DNA of 64,000 nucleotides, taken from NCBI GenBank assembly GCA_963921195.1, contig OY992536.1:282677530-282741529 (forward strand), in the 5' to 3' direction. Source of the stretch: Pegoplata infirma (taxonomy: Eukaryota > Arthropoda > Insecta > Diptera > Anthomyiidae). The notes below the pieces were generated by a model. The model worked only from the letters and a program-made list of their open reading frames with translations, did not search any database and had not been told where the DNA came from. The position numbers and the translations under genes were made by a program. Positions 1-10,935 of this stretch are shown one piece after another; position 1 is the first letter of the stretch; every line of letters begins with the position of its first letter.

Positions 1-740
1 AAATCTACCGTTAATCTACAATGAATTGCGAGTCATTAAGTTTAATTTTAAAAAGTGTAGACACAATGGAAAAATAAGCTATAAATAAAATTGTGCACAA
101 ATATCTAGAAAATCCGACTTTGGCGGGTTCAAATATAGCCAAATCACTTAAAATGGCTTCATCTACAGTGTGTAAAGTTTTAAAAAAAGTACAATAATAA
201 ATTATCCACTGAAATAAAGATCAAAATTGTGAACAAAACAGAAACTCGAGACAAAAAATTAAAGCAGAAAGTGCTAAGGTCTCTAAAAAAAAAACCCAGG
301 CTTATCAAATAATAATCGTGCCAAAAAAAGTCAAACTAGCAGAAGTATTTTACGTCGAATTTGTAAAAGTGTTGGGTTAAAATCCTACCGCGCTAATTAA
401 TATCCAAATAGAACATAAAAGAAAGAATCAGTTGCAAAAAAGTGTACCAGATTGCTGTGTGATCGGGATTTTACCAATTTTAAGGGCTGCATTGTTATGG
501 ATGATGAAAACACATCAATCCACCAAATTGCTCAAATCTTCGTCCAATCAAGAAATATTGGACAATTTTTAAACGCAAATTGAAAAAGTGTGCAGAAACA
601 GTAAATAACCATATTTTGATGAGAACAAAGTGGAATAAATTAGCTTGAGAGTGGAAAGAAAAGTTGTGCAGAAGTTGATAGGAGTCATTAAAAGAGAAGC
701 CAGGAAATTTATACAAAATAAGGACCCATAAACTTCCAAT
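1..740 (+). pseudogene. Tc1/mariner-type transposase relic
   Basis: This is a decayed DNA-transposon transposase. A helix-turn-helix-like segment KSLKMASSTVCKVLKK reads near 145-195. A CIVMDDE segment near 490-510 fits the first catalytic aspartate of Tc1/mariner enzymes, and RPIKKYWTIFKRKL near 540-582 fits the conserved segment after the second catalytic aspartate. Stops and frameshifts lie between them. The first Asp and the RPIKKYW segment are only about 30 codons apart, so most of the catalytic core is deleted. No terminal repeats were identified, and the left end may lie outside the window. Motif assignment is from general family knowledge, so the exact lineage is not claimed. Confidence 0.6.
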
Positions 741-867
741 TATATTTTTTTTAAAGGTTAATAAATTACCTTTAATTTAATGTATAAAATGTTAATATAT
801 GTTGTTTCATTTAAAATTTATGGTCGCTTTAATACGTCCCGATTTTAAGTAGCCACTTCTTTATCAC

Positions 868-940
868 TTAAAATGGGCATTGTGGAGGGTATTCATAGAT
901 TCGGCCAAGTCGAATTTAACTTTTCTACTTGTTTTAACTA
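868..940 (+). repeat. Terminus of a dispersed fly repeat (hairpin plus ACTTGTT tail)
   Basis: GTGGAGGGTATTCATAGATT is followed by a small dyad (TTCGGCCAAGTCGAA) and a tail ending TCTACTTGTTTT. The same layout recurs at 30774-30826 and 63249-63298 and, inverted, at 57740-57785. It is a decayed copy of a shared repeat end. The hairpin just before a fixed tail resembles Helitron/Helentron 3' ends, but the class is not established from this window. Confidence 0.5.
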
Positions 941-954
941 ATTGTAAGAGTGTT

Positions 955-1020
955 TCAAAAACTGAGAACTTTTTTTATACGATAAATGTCTTAGAATCTG
1001 AGAGTTTTTCTGTACGAAAA
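955..1020 (-). repeat. Degenerate dyad-repeat units (relatives of the 35-bp satellite)
   Basis: TTAGAATCTGAGAGTTTTTCTGTACGAAAAA-type sequence (broken here by mismatches) matches the 35-bp monomer of 5785-9005 in reverse orientation. Only about two degenerate units are visible. Confidence 0.45.
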
Positions 1021-1030
1021 ATGGTGATGT

Positions 1031-1379
1031 GACAAAGCCCCCAGAGACATTATATCCATTTCCGGTTTGTGGATTAAGTCCGAAATGAATTTGGCCATAA
1101 TCCCCATAACGGTGGTGGGGACTATGACCGAAAAAAAGTTGGACATAGTTCCAAAAAAAAGCGGACATAACTCCCAGAAATTACGGTGATAATGACCGCG
1201 TAACAAATAGCACTAATCCCCATTTCAGAGAACTGAGTTCAGTGGTTCCTGATATGTGTGGGTTTTTAATTTAAAGATAGTTAAACAAAAAATGTTTATC
1301 TGCGTAGTCGGAAAAACTCCATAATAAAATAAACTAAGGAGTAAAACAAATAAGTAGTTTTTTGTTCAGAAAATGTCTC
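1031..1379. other. No recognisable feature
   Basis: Short chance open frames only. I see no transposon ends, gene signals or repeats shared with the rest of the window. Confidence 0.4.
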
Positions 1380-1920
1380 AAAATCTTTGATTTAATTAAA
1401 ATAATATTTATCTTAAAATCGGAGAATTTTCTATACCAAAAATTTTTTTTGAAGTATTGAGTTTTTACGCGTAAAATATATATTTGAGAATTTTTAAAGA
1501 AAAGTATATTTTCAAATTCCTTTAAAAAAAAAAAATAATTCGACTCCTTTAATTTAAAATAAATGTTTTGTTTTCCAAAAATGTAAAAAAAACTATGTGG
1601 AAATACGAAATATAAAAAAAATTGGCCCCCCCAAAAAAAAATTTCTGCATACGTGCTTGTCATAATCTGAGAACATCTTCAATAGGAAAATAACTCAGAA
1701 TTTTTCTATTGAATAAAAATCTCAAAATCTGAGACTTTTTGTGCAAGAAAAATTTTTTAAAATCTGAGTCTTTTGCTACATGAAAAATGTTTTAAAAACT
1801 GAGACTTTTTTTATAGGAAAAAAATATTTCAGAATCTGAAATTTTTCTATTTAAAAAATGTCTCAGAATCAAAATTTTTTTTCTTTACGAAATATGTTTT
1901 AGAATCTATACCTTCGAAAT
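1380..1920 (-). repeat. Degenerate cluster of the dyad-repeat family
   Basis: Repeated variants of 'TCTCAGAATCTGAGACTTTTT...TATAGGAAAAA' occur, most clearly at 1700-1900. They are in the opposite orientation to the main satellite. Units are far more diverged than in 5785-9005, so this looks like an old, unhomogenised outlier of the same family. Confidence 0.5.
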
Positions 1921-1924
1921 TACA

Positions 1925-2495
1925 ACAAGAAATTACAACAAAATCCACAAGGCCACCTAAAAGCGGCCTAAAGGATTAGAGGGTTAAATTAACATTTAAC
2001 TGTCGAGGTAAAATTTTGGGACGTAGTTAGTGTCGAGGTGGTTTTTTAATATAATGGTACTTTAAGCCTTATAAGCCCAAGGAAAATATGTTTCTAAAAT
2101 TCAAAAAATAAAAGTTACAAATAATTATGATGACAAGTAGTCTCTCAAAATTGTAAGATTGTACAAATTTAACAAGGCTTTTCACGTAAAGTTACATGTT
2201 TTTTAAGTAATTTTATAAAGTGTTTTTTGAGAGTAAAAATACACAGAAAACAAATTTCCAAAGTTCTAACTGAAATTCAGTTAATACAACTATAAATCGG
2301 TTGATACATTGCATATAGGATGTCCCAATTGAATATCGGTAGTCCCAATTAAATTCAGTTGATATAAGCGACATTTAAACAACCACAAAATTCTGTTGTC
2401 ACACCCAAAAATAGTAGCGACAACCAAATGATGAGCTGGAAAAAATTCCTTTGTGGGAAGATTGAAAAAAAAAATGCTGTTACTTTAAATATGTA
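1925..2495. other. AT-rich stretch without identified gene
   Basis: It contains a loose repetition of 'TCCCAATTGAAT'/'TCAGTTGATA' motifs around 2270-2370. Nothing here supports a gene or a defined element. Confidence 0.4.
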
Positions 2496-3287
2496 CACTC
2501 AAAAAATTATGTCATTAACTGCTTGTAGTTTATTTAAAAAGTTTTACGTTTTGTCGTTTTTAAAAGAAAAACATTTGTTGAATTTTCAGTTTTTTCAAAT
2601 GACTATTTCTGTTTTTCGTTTAAAAAATAACAACATAAAAAATAAAGACTTTCATTAGCATTCAATTTTTAAAGTCATTTATTTTTATTCTGTAAGTAAA
2701 ACTAAGTGATTCTTCTTTAATGTTTAATGATTTGTGTATTTTTTAAAGAAAAATCATTAGTTTTTACCTATTTGCGTTATTTTTTGTAGAAAAAAATTCG
2801 AAAAATTATTTATTGAAATATAAAAACATGTTTGAATCAAGTGACTTTGGCACGATGGGTAGAGTGTCTGGCTAGAATGTAGGTGATTGCGGGATCGATT
2901 TCCCAAAATTTTATTAAAAGTTTTTTAAAATATAATTCAAAAGAAAAATTGTAAAAATAACCTACGAAATCATTAATTTATAATGTTATCGTAGGAATTT
3001 TTTTTTTTAACTTGTTGGTAAAAATACCACAAAAGTCATTAATTTTTAAAGTTTTCGTAGGTTATTTTTTTTTTTAATTTGTTGGTAAAAAAATGAAAGT
3101 GATGATATTTTTTAATGTTCAATGTTATTTATTTTAGAAAATTTTACTAACAGTAAAAAATAAATGTTGATGTTTTTTTAAAACAAATGAATAAATACTG
3201 GGATGGTTTTCAAATGTTGTATCACTTGTTTTAAATATGTTTTTCATTTGTTTTTCATTTGTTTTTGCCTACAAAATATTTTGAGTG
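2496..3287. mobile_element. TIR element, copy 1 (CACTCAAAA ends, TA flanks) with tRNA-like core
   Basis: The ends are CACTCAAAAAATTATGT and, inverted, CACTCAAAATATTTTGT, flanked on both sides by TA (2494-2495 and 3288-3289). This is as expected for a non-autonomous Tc1/mariner-type element. The 792-bp body aligns with 5004-5761 over its whole length, which confirms the boundaries. It encodes no protein; the 76-codon open frame inside is AT-rich noise. A tRNA-like segment sits at 2844-2905. The right half carries degenerate direct repeats of an 'AATGTTTTCGTAGGTTATTTTTTT' type (split by mismatches). Confidence 0.75.
2844..2905 (+). other. tRNA-like segment (A-box and B-box) inside TIR element copy 1
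   Basis: GATGGGTAGAGTGTCTGG matches a Pol III A box, and GGGATCGATTTCCC, about 30 bp downstream, matches a B box/T-arm. The middle CTGGCTAGAATGTAG resembles an anticodon arm with loop CTAGAAT. Acceptor pairing is not convincing and the T stem is short, so this is a tRNA-derived remnant, not a working tRNA gene. The same segment is kept in copy 2 (5332-5392). Confidence 0.55.
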
Positions 3288-4228
3288 TAATGTTAAACGA
3301 GAATTCTACTATTATTTACTTTTTTCTATTTTCTTGTGTCCCACTGTACTGCAGAACACTTTTTATTTTTCATTTTCCTATCATGTTTTTCTTATTTTCT
3401 ATGTATGAGTAATTGTGTGTTTTGTGAAATTACAGTTAACATGTAGTAGAATAAAAGAAACATGTTGTACGAGTAGGCTTACAATTTTCCAAAAAAAACA
3501 CACACACACTCATACACTCTTATAATGTTTTTATGTTATATACACGTACATTTATGCACACATGAATGTATGTGTGTTGTATGTTTGTATACTTAACTTT
3601 AAACAAATTTACGCTTAGCCTCTAGTTAAATTTTATGTTTGCTTTTCCTTCCTGTTTTATTTATTTATTTTTTTGTTATGTCCTTTTTTTCGTTGTTTAC
3701 TTGCGTATATGTGTAAGTGTATTTGTGTGTGTGAGTGAGTGTAATATAGTAGTTACATACATGTATATACACTTACATGTATAAATGTTTATTTATTTGC
3801 TTTATAGCTGTCACAAACACTTGTTCAAAAGTGTCAACTTAACATATTCCTTGGTAATTATTTAATTTTATTTGTTATTTATTTTTTTTAACATTGTTGT
3901 GTGTTTACAAAAGATTTTGTTAGTTTTTTTTTTTCTTCCTTTTTTTTTGTTAAATAAAGTATTTAGACGAATGTGTATGTATATTTAGGACACTTTGACG
4001 TATGAAGAATATTAATTTCTTTGTATTGCAAAATTGTTGTAAATTTTTAACAAAAATAACAGATCAAGTATGTAGTATTTAAAATATTGGTAAATAAATT
4101 TTAAATGAAATTGACATTTTTATGGTTTTATGAATTTAAAAGAAATTGTTTGTATTTAATTGTGTCACATATGTTTATTTAAGTCTAACAATCAAATCAA
4201 AACAAAAATGTTAAAATAAATTATTTGA
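3288..4228. other. AT-rich, gene-free stretch with CA/TG microsatellites
   Basis: Short (CA)n/(TG)n-like tracts lie at 3497-3515 and 3715-3745, with TACATGTATATACA-like sequence around 3755-3785. I see no coding potential beyond chance frames and no element ends. Confidence 0.45.
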
Positions 4229-4754
4229 TACCCTGTTCTCACGAGCATCTAAAAACGGTTTTAAACGACATTTGTTTTAATTAAAAAAAAAGTGTTCACA
4301 CGTAATTTCACTCGTTTTATTTTGGTTTTTATGTTTTTATTTTGACATTTGCATTATCAGCTGATAAACATGTACACATTTTAACAACAAACGATATTAA
4401 AATATTGAAATTATGTTCATTAATTATACATATAACTGTTTATAATGTTCAAGAATTGTTTAAAGATAAATATAGCACGATTTTTTTTTGTATTATTTAC
4501 ATTTTAGTAATAAACAATGTTGCCAATATTAATAAAATGCTTTAAAAACGCTGAACATTCAAAAATACTCAATTCAACCCCTGGAATTCCGCTCGTTTTA
4601 AATCGTTTTAATTTTAAAACGAGCTAAAAACATTTTTATTTTGACATATTACAACAAAAAAATGTATGGTAAAACGAGTCATAAAAATGGTTTTTAAGCA
4701 TAAAACGAAAAATGTTGCTAAAAATGGTTTTTAAGTGTAAGTGAGAACAGGGTA
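4229..4754. mobile_element. MITE-like element with TACCCTGTTCTCAC inverted ends
   Basis: TACCCTGTTCTCAC at the left is matched by GTGAGAACAGGGTA at the right. Subterminal inverted similarity continues (TCTAAAAACGGTTTT on the left against AAAACCATTTTTAGC-type on the right, with AAACGAG motifs repeated). TGA flanks both sides, so a 3-bp duplication is possible, but the superfamily is unresolved. The element is 526 bp and non-coding. Confidence 0.55.
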
Positions 4755-4859
4755 TGAAATGACGACCTATTCCGTGTAAAGAAAAGTAATAAAATTTCAA
4801 TAAATTTTTCCTAAAGAAAAATTTTCTGATTTTGTGAAGTATGTAGTTATTTTCAATAG

Positions 4860-4995
4860 ACAATGTCTCCGAATCCTATGCGAAATTTCTCAGAATCTAA
4901 ACTTTTTCTATTGAAAAAATGTCTACAAAAAAAAACTCAGATTCTGAGAAATTTTTTTCTATAGCAAAAGCCTAAGATTCTGAGAATTTGTTTGA
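4860..4995. repeat. Dyad-repeat units left of TIR element copy 2
   Basis: Units such as AGATTCTGAGAAATTTTTTTCTATAG (with mismatches) belong to the 35-bp family. The satellite resumes at 5785 on the other side of the 5004-5761 element, so the element appears to have landed in the edge of the satellite. Confidence 0.5.
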
Positions 4996-5003
4996 TATTG
5001 ACA

Positions 5004-5761
5004 CACTCAAAAAATTATGTCATTAACTGTTTGTAGTTTATTTAAAAAGTTTTCCGTTTAGTCGTTTTTAAAAGAAAGAACATTTCACTAAAAAATAAAG
5101 ACTTTCATTAACATTTAATTTTTAAAGTCATTTATTTTTGTTCTGTAAGTAAAAACTACTGATTATTCTTTTGATTTTTAATGATTTGTGTCAGTAATAT
5201 TTTTTTAAATTGTTGGTATTTTTTAATGAAATATCATTAATTTTTACCTACACAAGTCAGTAAATTTTTTGTAGAAAAAAAAAATCAAAAAATTATTTAT
5301 AGAAATATAAAAACATGTTTGTATCAAGTGACTTTGGTACGATGGGTAGAGTGTCTGGCCAGAATGTAGTTGGTTGCGGGATCGATTCCCCAAAATTTTA
5401 TTAAAAATTTTTAAAAAAATATTTCAATAGAAAATTGTATAAAATAACCTACGAAATCTTTAATTTTTAATGTTTTCGTAGGTTATTTTTTTGGAATTTG
5501 TTGGTAAAAATAACAGAACTATCATTAATTTTTAATGTTTTCGTAGGTTATTTTTTTCGAATATGTTAGTAAAAAAGAGTGAAAAAACCTTAATTTTTTA
5601 ATGTTTAATGTTATTTATTTTAGAAAATTTTGTCAACAGTAAAAAACAAATGTTGCCGTTTGTTAAAATAAATGAATAATTACTGGGATGGTTTTCAATT
5701 GTTTATTCACTTGTTTTAAGTGTGTTTTTCTTTTGTTTTTGCCTACAAAATATTTTGAGTG
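5004..5761. mobile_element. TIR element, copy 2 (CACTCAAAA ends) with tRNA-like core
   Basis: This is a second 758-bp copy of the 2496-3287 element, in the same orientation, with ends CACTCAAAAAATTATG and, inverted, CACTCAAAATATTTTG. The flanks are CA on both sides (5002-5003 and 5762-5763) rather than TA. Differences from copy 1 are small indels and substitutions. It is non-coding and lies inside the edge of the dyad satellite. Confidence 0.75.
5332..5392 (+). other. tRNA-like segment inside TIR element copy 2
   Basis: It has the same A box (GATGGGTAGAGTGTCTGG) and a somewhat better B box (GGGATCGATTCCCC) than copy 1. The two boxes are at least as well kept as the surrounding body, but two copies are too few to infer selection. 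Confidence 0.55.
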
Positions 5762-5784
5762 CAAAGATTGTGACACAGATATTA

Positions 5785-8700
5785 AGAAAAAGTCTCAGAT
5801 TCTGAGAAATTTTTTCTATAGTTAAAGTCTCAGATTCTTAGACATTTTTTCTATAGAAAAAGTCTCAGATCCTGAGACATTTTTTCTATAGAAAAAGTCT
5901 CAGATTCTGAGACATTTTTTTCTATAGAAAAAGCCTCAGATTCTAAGAAAAGTTTGAGAGTCTGACACATTTTTTCCATAGAAAATTCTCAGATTCTGAG
6001 ACATTTGTCGTATAGAAAAAGTGTCAGATTTTAAGAAATTTTTTCCTTTACAATAAGTCTCAGATTTTAAGACATTCTTTCTATAGAAAAAGTCTTTGAT
6101 TTTAGATTTATTTTTCTTATAGAAAAGTCTTAGATTCTAAGACATTTTTCTAATAGAAAAAGTCTCAGATTCTGAGACATTTTTCTTATAGAAAAAGTCT
6201 CAGATTCTGAGTCATTTTTCTTATAGAAAAAGTCACAGAATCTGAGACTTTTTCTATAAGAAAAATTTCTCAGATTCTGAGATTTTTCTTATAGAAAAAG
6301 TCTCAGATTTTGAGACATTTTTCTTATAGAAAAAGTCTCAGATTCTGAGACATTTTTCTTATAGAAAAAGTCTCAGATTCTGAGACATTTTTCTTATAGA
6401 AAAAGTCTCAGATTCTGAGACATTTTTCTTATAGAAAAAGTCTCAGATTCTGAGACATTTTTCTTATAGAAAAAGTCTCAGATTCTGAGACATTTTTCTT
6501 ATAGAAAAAGTCTCAGATTCTGAGACATTTTTCTTATAGAAAAAGTCTCAGATTCTGAGACATTTTTCTTATAGAAAAAGTCTCAGATTCTGAGACATTT
6601 TTCTTATAGAAAAAGTCTCAGATTCTGAGACATTTTTCTTATAGAAAAAGTCTCAGATTCTGAGACATTTTTCTTATAGAAAAAGTCTCAGATTCTGAGA
6701 CATTTTTCTTATAGAAAAAGTCTCAGATTCTGAGACATTTTTCTTATAGAAAAGTCTCAGATTCTGAGACATTTTTCTTATAGAAAAAGTCTCAGATTCT
6801 GAGACATTTTTCTTATAGAAAACGTCTCAGATTCTGAGAAATTTTTCTTATAGAAAAAGTCTCAGATTCTGAGACATTTTTTCTATAGAAAAAGTCTCAG
6901 ATTCTGAGACATTTTTTCTATAGAAAAAGTCTCAGATTCTGAGACATTTTTCTTATAGAAAAAGTCTCAGATTCTGAGACATTTTTCTTATAGAAAAAGT
7001 CTCAGATTCTGAGACATTTTTCTTATAGAAAAAGTCTCAGATTCTGAGACATTTTTCTTATAGAAAAAGTCTCAGATTCTGAGACATTTTTCTTATAGAA
7101 AAAGTCTCAGATTCTGAGACATTTTTCTTATAGAAAAAGTCTCAGATTCTGAGACATTTTTCTTATAGAAAAAGTCTCAGATTCTGAGACATTTTTCTTA
7201 TAGAAAAAGTCTCAGATTCTGAGACATTTTTCTTATAGAAAAAGTCTCAGATTCTGAGACATTTTTCTTATAGAAAAAGTCTCAGATTCTGAGACATTTT
7301 TCTTATAGAAAAAGTCTCAGATTCTGAGACATTTTTCTTATAGAAAAAGTCTCAGATTCTGAGACATTTTTCTTATAGAAAAAGTCTCAGATTCTGAGAC
7401 ATTTTTCTTATAGAAAAAGTCTCAGATTCTGAGACATTTTTCTTATAGAAAAAGTCTCAGATTCTAAGACATTTTTCTTATAGAAAAAGTCTCAGATTCT
7501 GAGATATTTTTCTTATAGAAAATTCTCAGATTCTGAGATATTTTTCTTATAGAAAATTCTCAGATTCTGAGACATTTTTCTTATAGAAAAAGTCTCAGAT
7601 TCTGAGACATTTTTCTTATAGAAAAAGTCTCAGATTCTGAGACATTTTTCTTATAGAAAAAGTCTCAGATTCTGAGACAGTTTTCTTATAGAAAAGTCTC
7701 AGATTCTGAAACATTTTTCTTATAGAAAAAGTCTCAGATTCTGAGACATTTTTCTTATAGAAAAAGTCTCAGATTCTGAGACATTTTTCTTATAGAAAAA
7801 GTCTCAGATTCTGAGACATTTTTCTTATAGAAAAAGTCTCAGATTCTGAGACATTTTTCTTATAGAAAAAGTCTAAGATTCTGAGACATTTTTCTTATAG
7901 AAAAAGTCTCAGATTCTGAGACATTTTTCTTATAGAAAAAGTCTCAGATTCTGAGACATTTTTCTTATAGAAAAAGTCTCAGATTCTGAGACATTTTTCT
8001 TATAGAAAAAGTCTCAGATTCTGAGACATTTTTCTTATAGAAAAAGTCTCAGATTCTGAGACATTTTTCTTATAGAAAAAGTCTCAGATTCTGAGACATT
8101 TTTCTTATAGAAAAAGTCTCAGATTCTGAGACATTTTTCTTATAGAAAAAGTCTCAGATTCTGAGACATTTTTCTTATAGAAAAAGTCTCAGATTCTGAG
8201 ACATTTTTCTTATAGAAAAAGTCTCAGATTCTGAGACATTTTTCTTATAGAAAAAGTCTCAGATTCTGAGACATTTTTCTTATAGAAAAAGTCTCAGATT
8301 CTGAGACATTTTTCTTATAGAAAAAGTCTCAGATTCTGAGACATTTTTCTTATAGAAAAAGTCTCAGATTCTGAGACATTTTTCTTATAGAAAAAGTCTC
8401 AGATTCTGAGACATTTTTCTTATAGAAAAAGTCTCAGATTCTGAGACATTTTTCTTATAGAAAAAGTCTCAGATTCTGAGACATTTTTCTTATAGAAAAA
8501 GTCTCAGATTCTGAGACATTTTTCTTATAGAAAAAGTCTCAGATTCTGAGACATTTTTCTTATAGAAAAAGTCTCAGATTCTGAGACATTTTTCTTATAG
8601 AAAAAGTCTCAGATTCTGAGACATTTTTCTTATAGAAAAAGTCTCAGATTCTGAGACATTTTTCTTATAGCAAAAGTCTCAGATTCTGAGACATTTTTCT

Positions 8701-9005
8701 TATAGAAAAAGTCTCAGATTCTGAGACATTTTTCTTATAGAAAAAGTCTCAGATTCTGAGACATTTTTCTTATAGAAAAAGTCTCAGATTCTGAGACATT
8801 TTTCTTATAGAAAAAGTCTCAGATTCTGAGACATTTTTCTTATAGAAAAAGTCTCAGATTCTGAGACATTTTTCTTATAGAAAAAGTCTCAGATTCTGAG
8901 ACATTTTTCTTATAGAAAAAGTCTCAGATTCTTTGACATTTTTCTTATAGAAAACTCTCAGATTCTGAAACATTTTTCTTATAGAAAAACTATCAGATTC
9001 AGAAT
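5785..9005 (+). repeat. 35-bp double-palindrome satellite array
   Basis: About 90 tandem copies of a 35-bp monomer are present. The monomer is two dyads: GTCTCAGATTCTGAGAC (8-bp arms, 1-base centre), a single A, then TTTTTCTTATAGAAAAA (7-bp arms, 3-base centre). Copies from about 6280 to 8930 are nearly identical. The edges (5785-6230 and 8920-9005) are diverged, as expected for unequal exchange that homogenises the core. A minor variant with the perfect dyad TTTTTCTATAGAAAAA appears at the left edge and near 6860-6950. Occasional 34-bp units occur (near 6745 and 7690). The array is non-coding and has no resemblance to a CRISPR array, because there are no unique spacers. Confidence 0.95.
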
Positions 9006-9009
9006 CACT

Positions 9010-10130
9010 TTTTACCCAGAAAATTTTTTTAAAATTTCGAGATACTCGCTTTAACAAAAAATTTACTTTCTCCAAGGATTTTTTCAAAAAAATAAATATT
9101 TTTGAATATTTGTAATTCTTTTAAAGTTCATTGAACTAAATTTCAATTTCTCTCTTACTAAATCAAAATAAGGAACTTAAAACTTAGATGATTACACTCT
9201 CTGTCATTCGTTTATAAAATCGCATATACAAATAAATATAAATTTTGTGATTTCATTCGCAACTCAACAAACTTTAACTTTTGCCAAAAAAAAAAAAGTG
9301 AAAATTTCCGTAAAACAAATTTTTTAAAAATATTGTTTAGTTAATTCTCTAGAGTGGAAAACAATAAATTACACAGGACGACGGAAACACTGTCAAAAGT
9401 GTTCTGTGTGATGATGTGCAAGTAACAACTACCAGCAGCAGCAGCAGCAGCAGCAGCAAAATAACAAATATATACAAATATCTAAATATTATGTAGTATG
9501 TGTAGAAATTCTATGTTTATTTTACCTTTACAAATCTGTACATACATACTCAAACATTTATAAAACTTTGACTTTATCTCACTGGAGACACAATCAAAAC
9601 TTTATGTCAAAAAATGTTTGTGTAATATTTAGTAAATATAGTAACTAACAAACCTGGTCTATATCTATGTAAAACTACTTTACAAATACTTGACTGACTA
9701 TCTGTATGTATGTCTGTCGGGCTATATGGGACGAGAATGAATGGATGGGGTAAAGTTTTAAAATGTGTGAATGTGTTATATAAAGTTGATGATAACAATA
9801 GAATGCAAAAGAGTTGTAGTCCTGTGTAACACAATCATTGTAAATTGAAAAGTTATAAGTTTTACAAAATTAGAATTATGAACTCGTAAACTGAAATTTA
9901 GTAAATTCAAATTAAACTTTAACCTGGAGATGTTAGAGGGATTACCAGAATCGGTCAGATGATGCTAGTTTGGCTACTTTTAACTCATATTGCTGCCTTT
10001 AAAGAATTCTGAGGCATATTTCAAAGACCTTTGTTTTTCAAAAAAAAATTCAGATTGTAGCATATCTTGTGAAGTTAAAAAAAGTCCTGGTTTTGAAACA
10101 TTTTCGAAAAAAAAAAATAGAATCTGATAA
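9010..10130. other. Apparently low-repeat stretch with (CAG)8
   Basis: No transposon ends are seen. Eight CAG units lie at 9433-9456, after 'GTGCAAGTAACAACTACCAG'. The composition around 9240-9460 is less AT-skewed and resembles fly untranslated sequence, but there is no supported reading frame or splice structure, so no gene is called. Confidence 0.35.
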
Positions 10131-10238
10131 AGAAATTATGATCCCACTTGCCTGCCTTTTCATAAACTCGTTTTAGTATCTGACAAAGGGAATGTGTTCA
10201 CACTTGCCTGCCTTTTCATAAACTCATTTTCAAAAGTT
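10127..10238 (+). repeat. 56-bp tandem duplication
   Basis: CACTTGCCTGCCTTTTCATA occurs at 10145 and again at 10201, giving a 56-bp period. The preceding ATCTGA(T/C)AAAG(A/G) is duplicated too. There are two units only. Confidence 0.7.
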
Positions 10239-10629
10239 TAAACTTTAAATTTTTTTCATCGCCTTAATTTTTAGCACATGTAACCATTACCCTATTGAAG
10301 TTTCAACTAGTTTCATTACTAGACAATCTAGACAATACTCTGCATCTAATTTAGAGGAAGTGTTGAATGTTTAAATTTCAAATCAAAATGTCAAAAAACT
10401 AAAGTTTAAAATAACAATTGCAATCACAGTTTGAACTAACAAACAAAATGAGGCAGTACGTGTTAACAAAAATTTCATATTTATATGTAAATCTCTTTCA
10501 CTCATCCTAAGTATGTTTCAAAAGCTTTATTATTTTACACTTAAAATAAAATGTATATTTGTATGTATGAGGGTACACTAGGTTTCCTTTGAATTAAACT
10601 TTCATTGCAAATTTTCATTCTGGGAAGCG
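10239..10629. other. No recognisable feature
   Basis: AT-rich sequence with short open frames only. Confidence 0.4.
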
Positions 10630-10935
10630 GCCATAAATGAGAATATTTATTGAGAAAAAAAAATTGTGTAAAATAGATTTTTGAAATTTTTTATTGGTGA
10701 TGATCAATTTCCGCTATTTTCAGTCTAGCACCTCTAGCTAAATATTAAATTTGCAATAAAAGTTAAAAACAAATTTAAATGGATTTTTGGAAATTTGTAG
10801 CAGTGATCCCCAATTTTTGCTATTTTCGTTCTATGAAAGAAAATAATAAATACATAACTCAATTTTTGCCAATTTATTGCGATAATCCTTAGTTTCAGCT
10901 ATTTTCGCTCTAGCATTGCGAAATTCAGTTTTTGT
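10630..10935 (+). repeat. Degenerate ~110-bp tandem repeat (CTATTTTCGCTCTAGCA motif)
   Basis: The phrase 'TGATC..CAATTT..GCTATTTTC..TCTAGCA' recurs near 10700, 10800 and 10890, each separated by AT-rich sequence with 'AAATTTGTA'-type filler. Similar phrases recur at 18220-18660, so both are old copies of one repeat family. Confidence 0.45.

Noticed and set aside
2844..2905. Functional tRNA gene
   Set aside because: A and B boxes are present, but the acceptor stem does not pair and the T stem is short; it lies inside a duplicated TIR element.
4229..4754. piggyBac-type assignment from CCCTG ends
   Set aside because: No TTAA flanks are present; only a possible TGA duplication, so the superfamily is left open.
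5785..9005. CRISPR-like regular array
   Set aside because: All of each 35-bp period is repeated; there are no unique spacers. The window is eukaryotic and has no cas genes.
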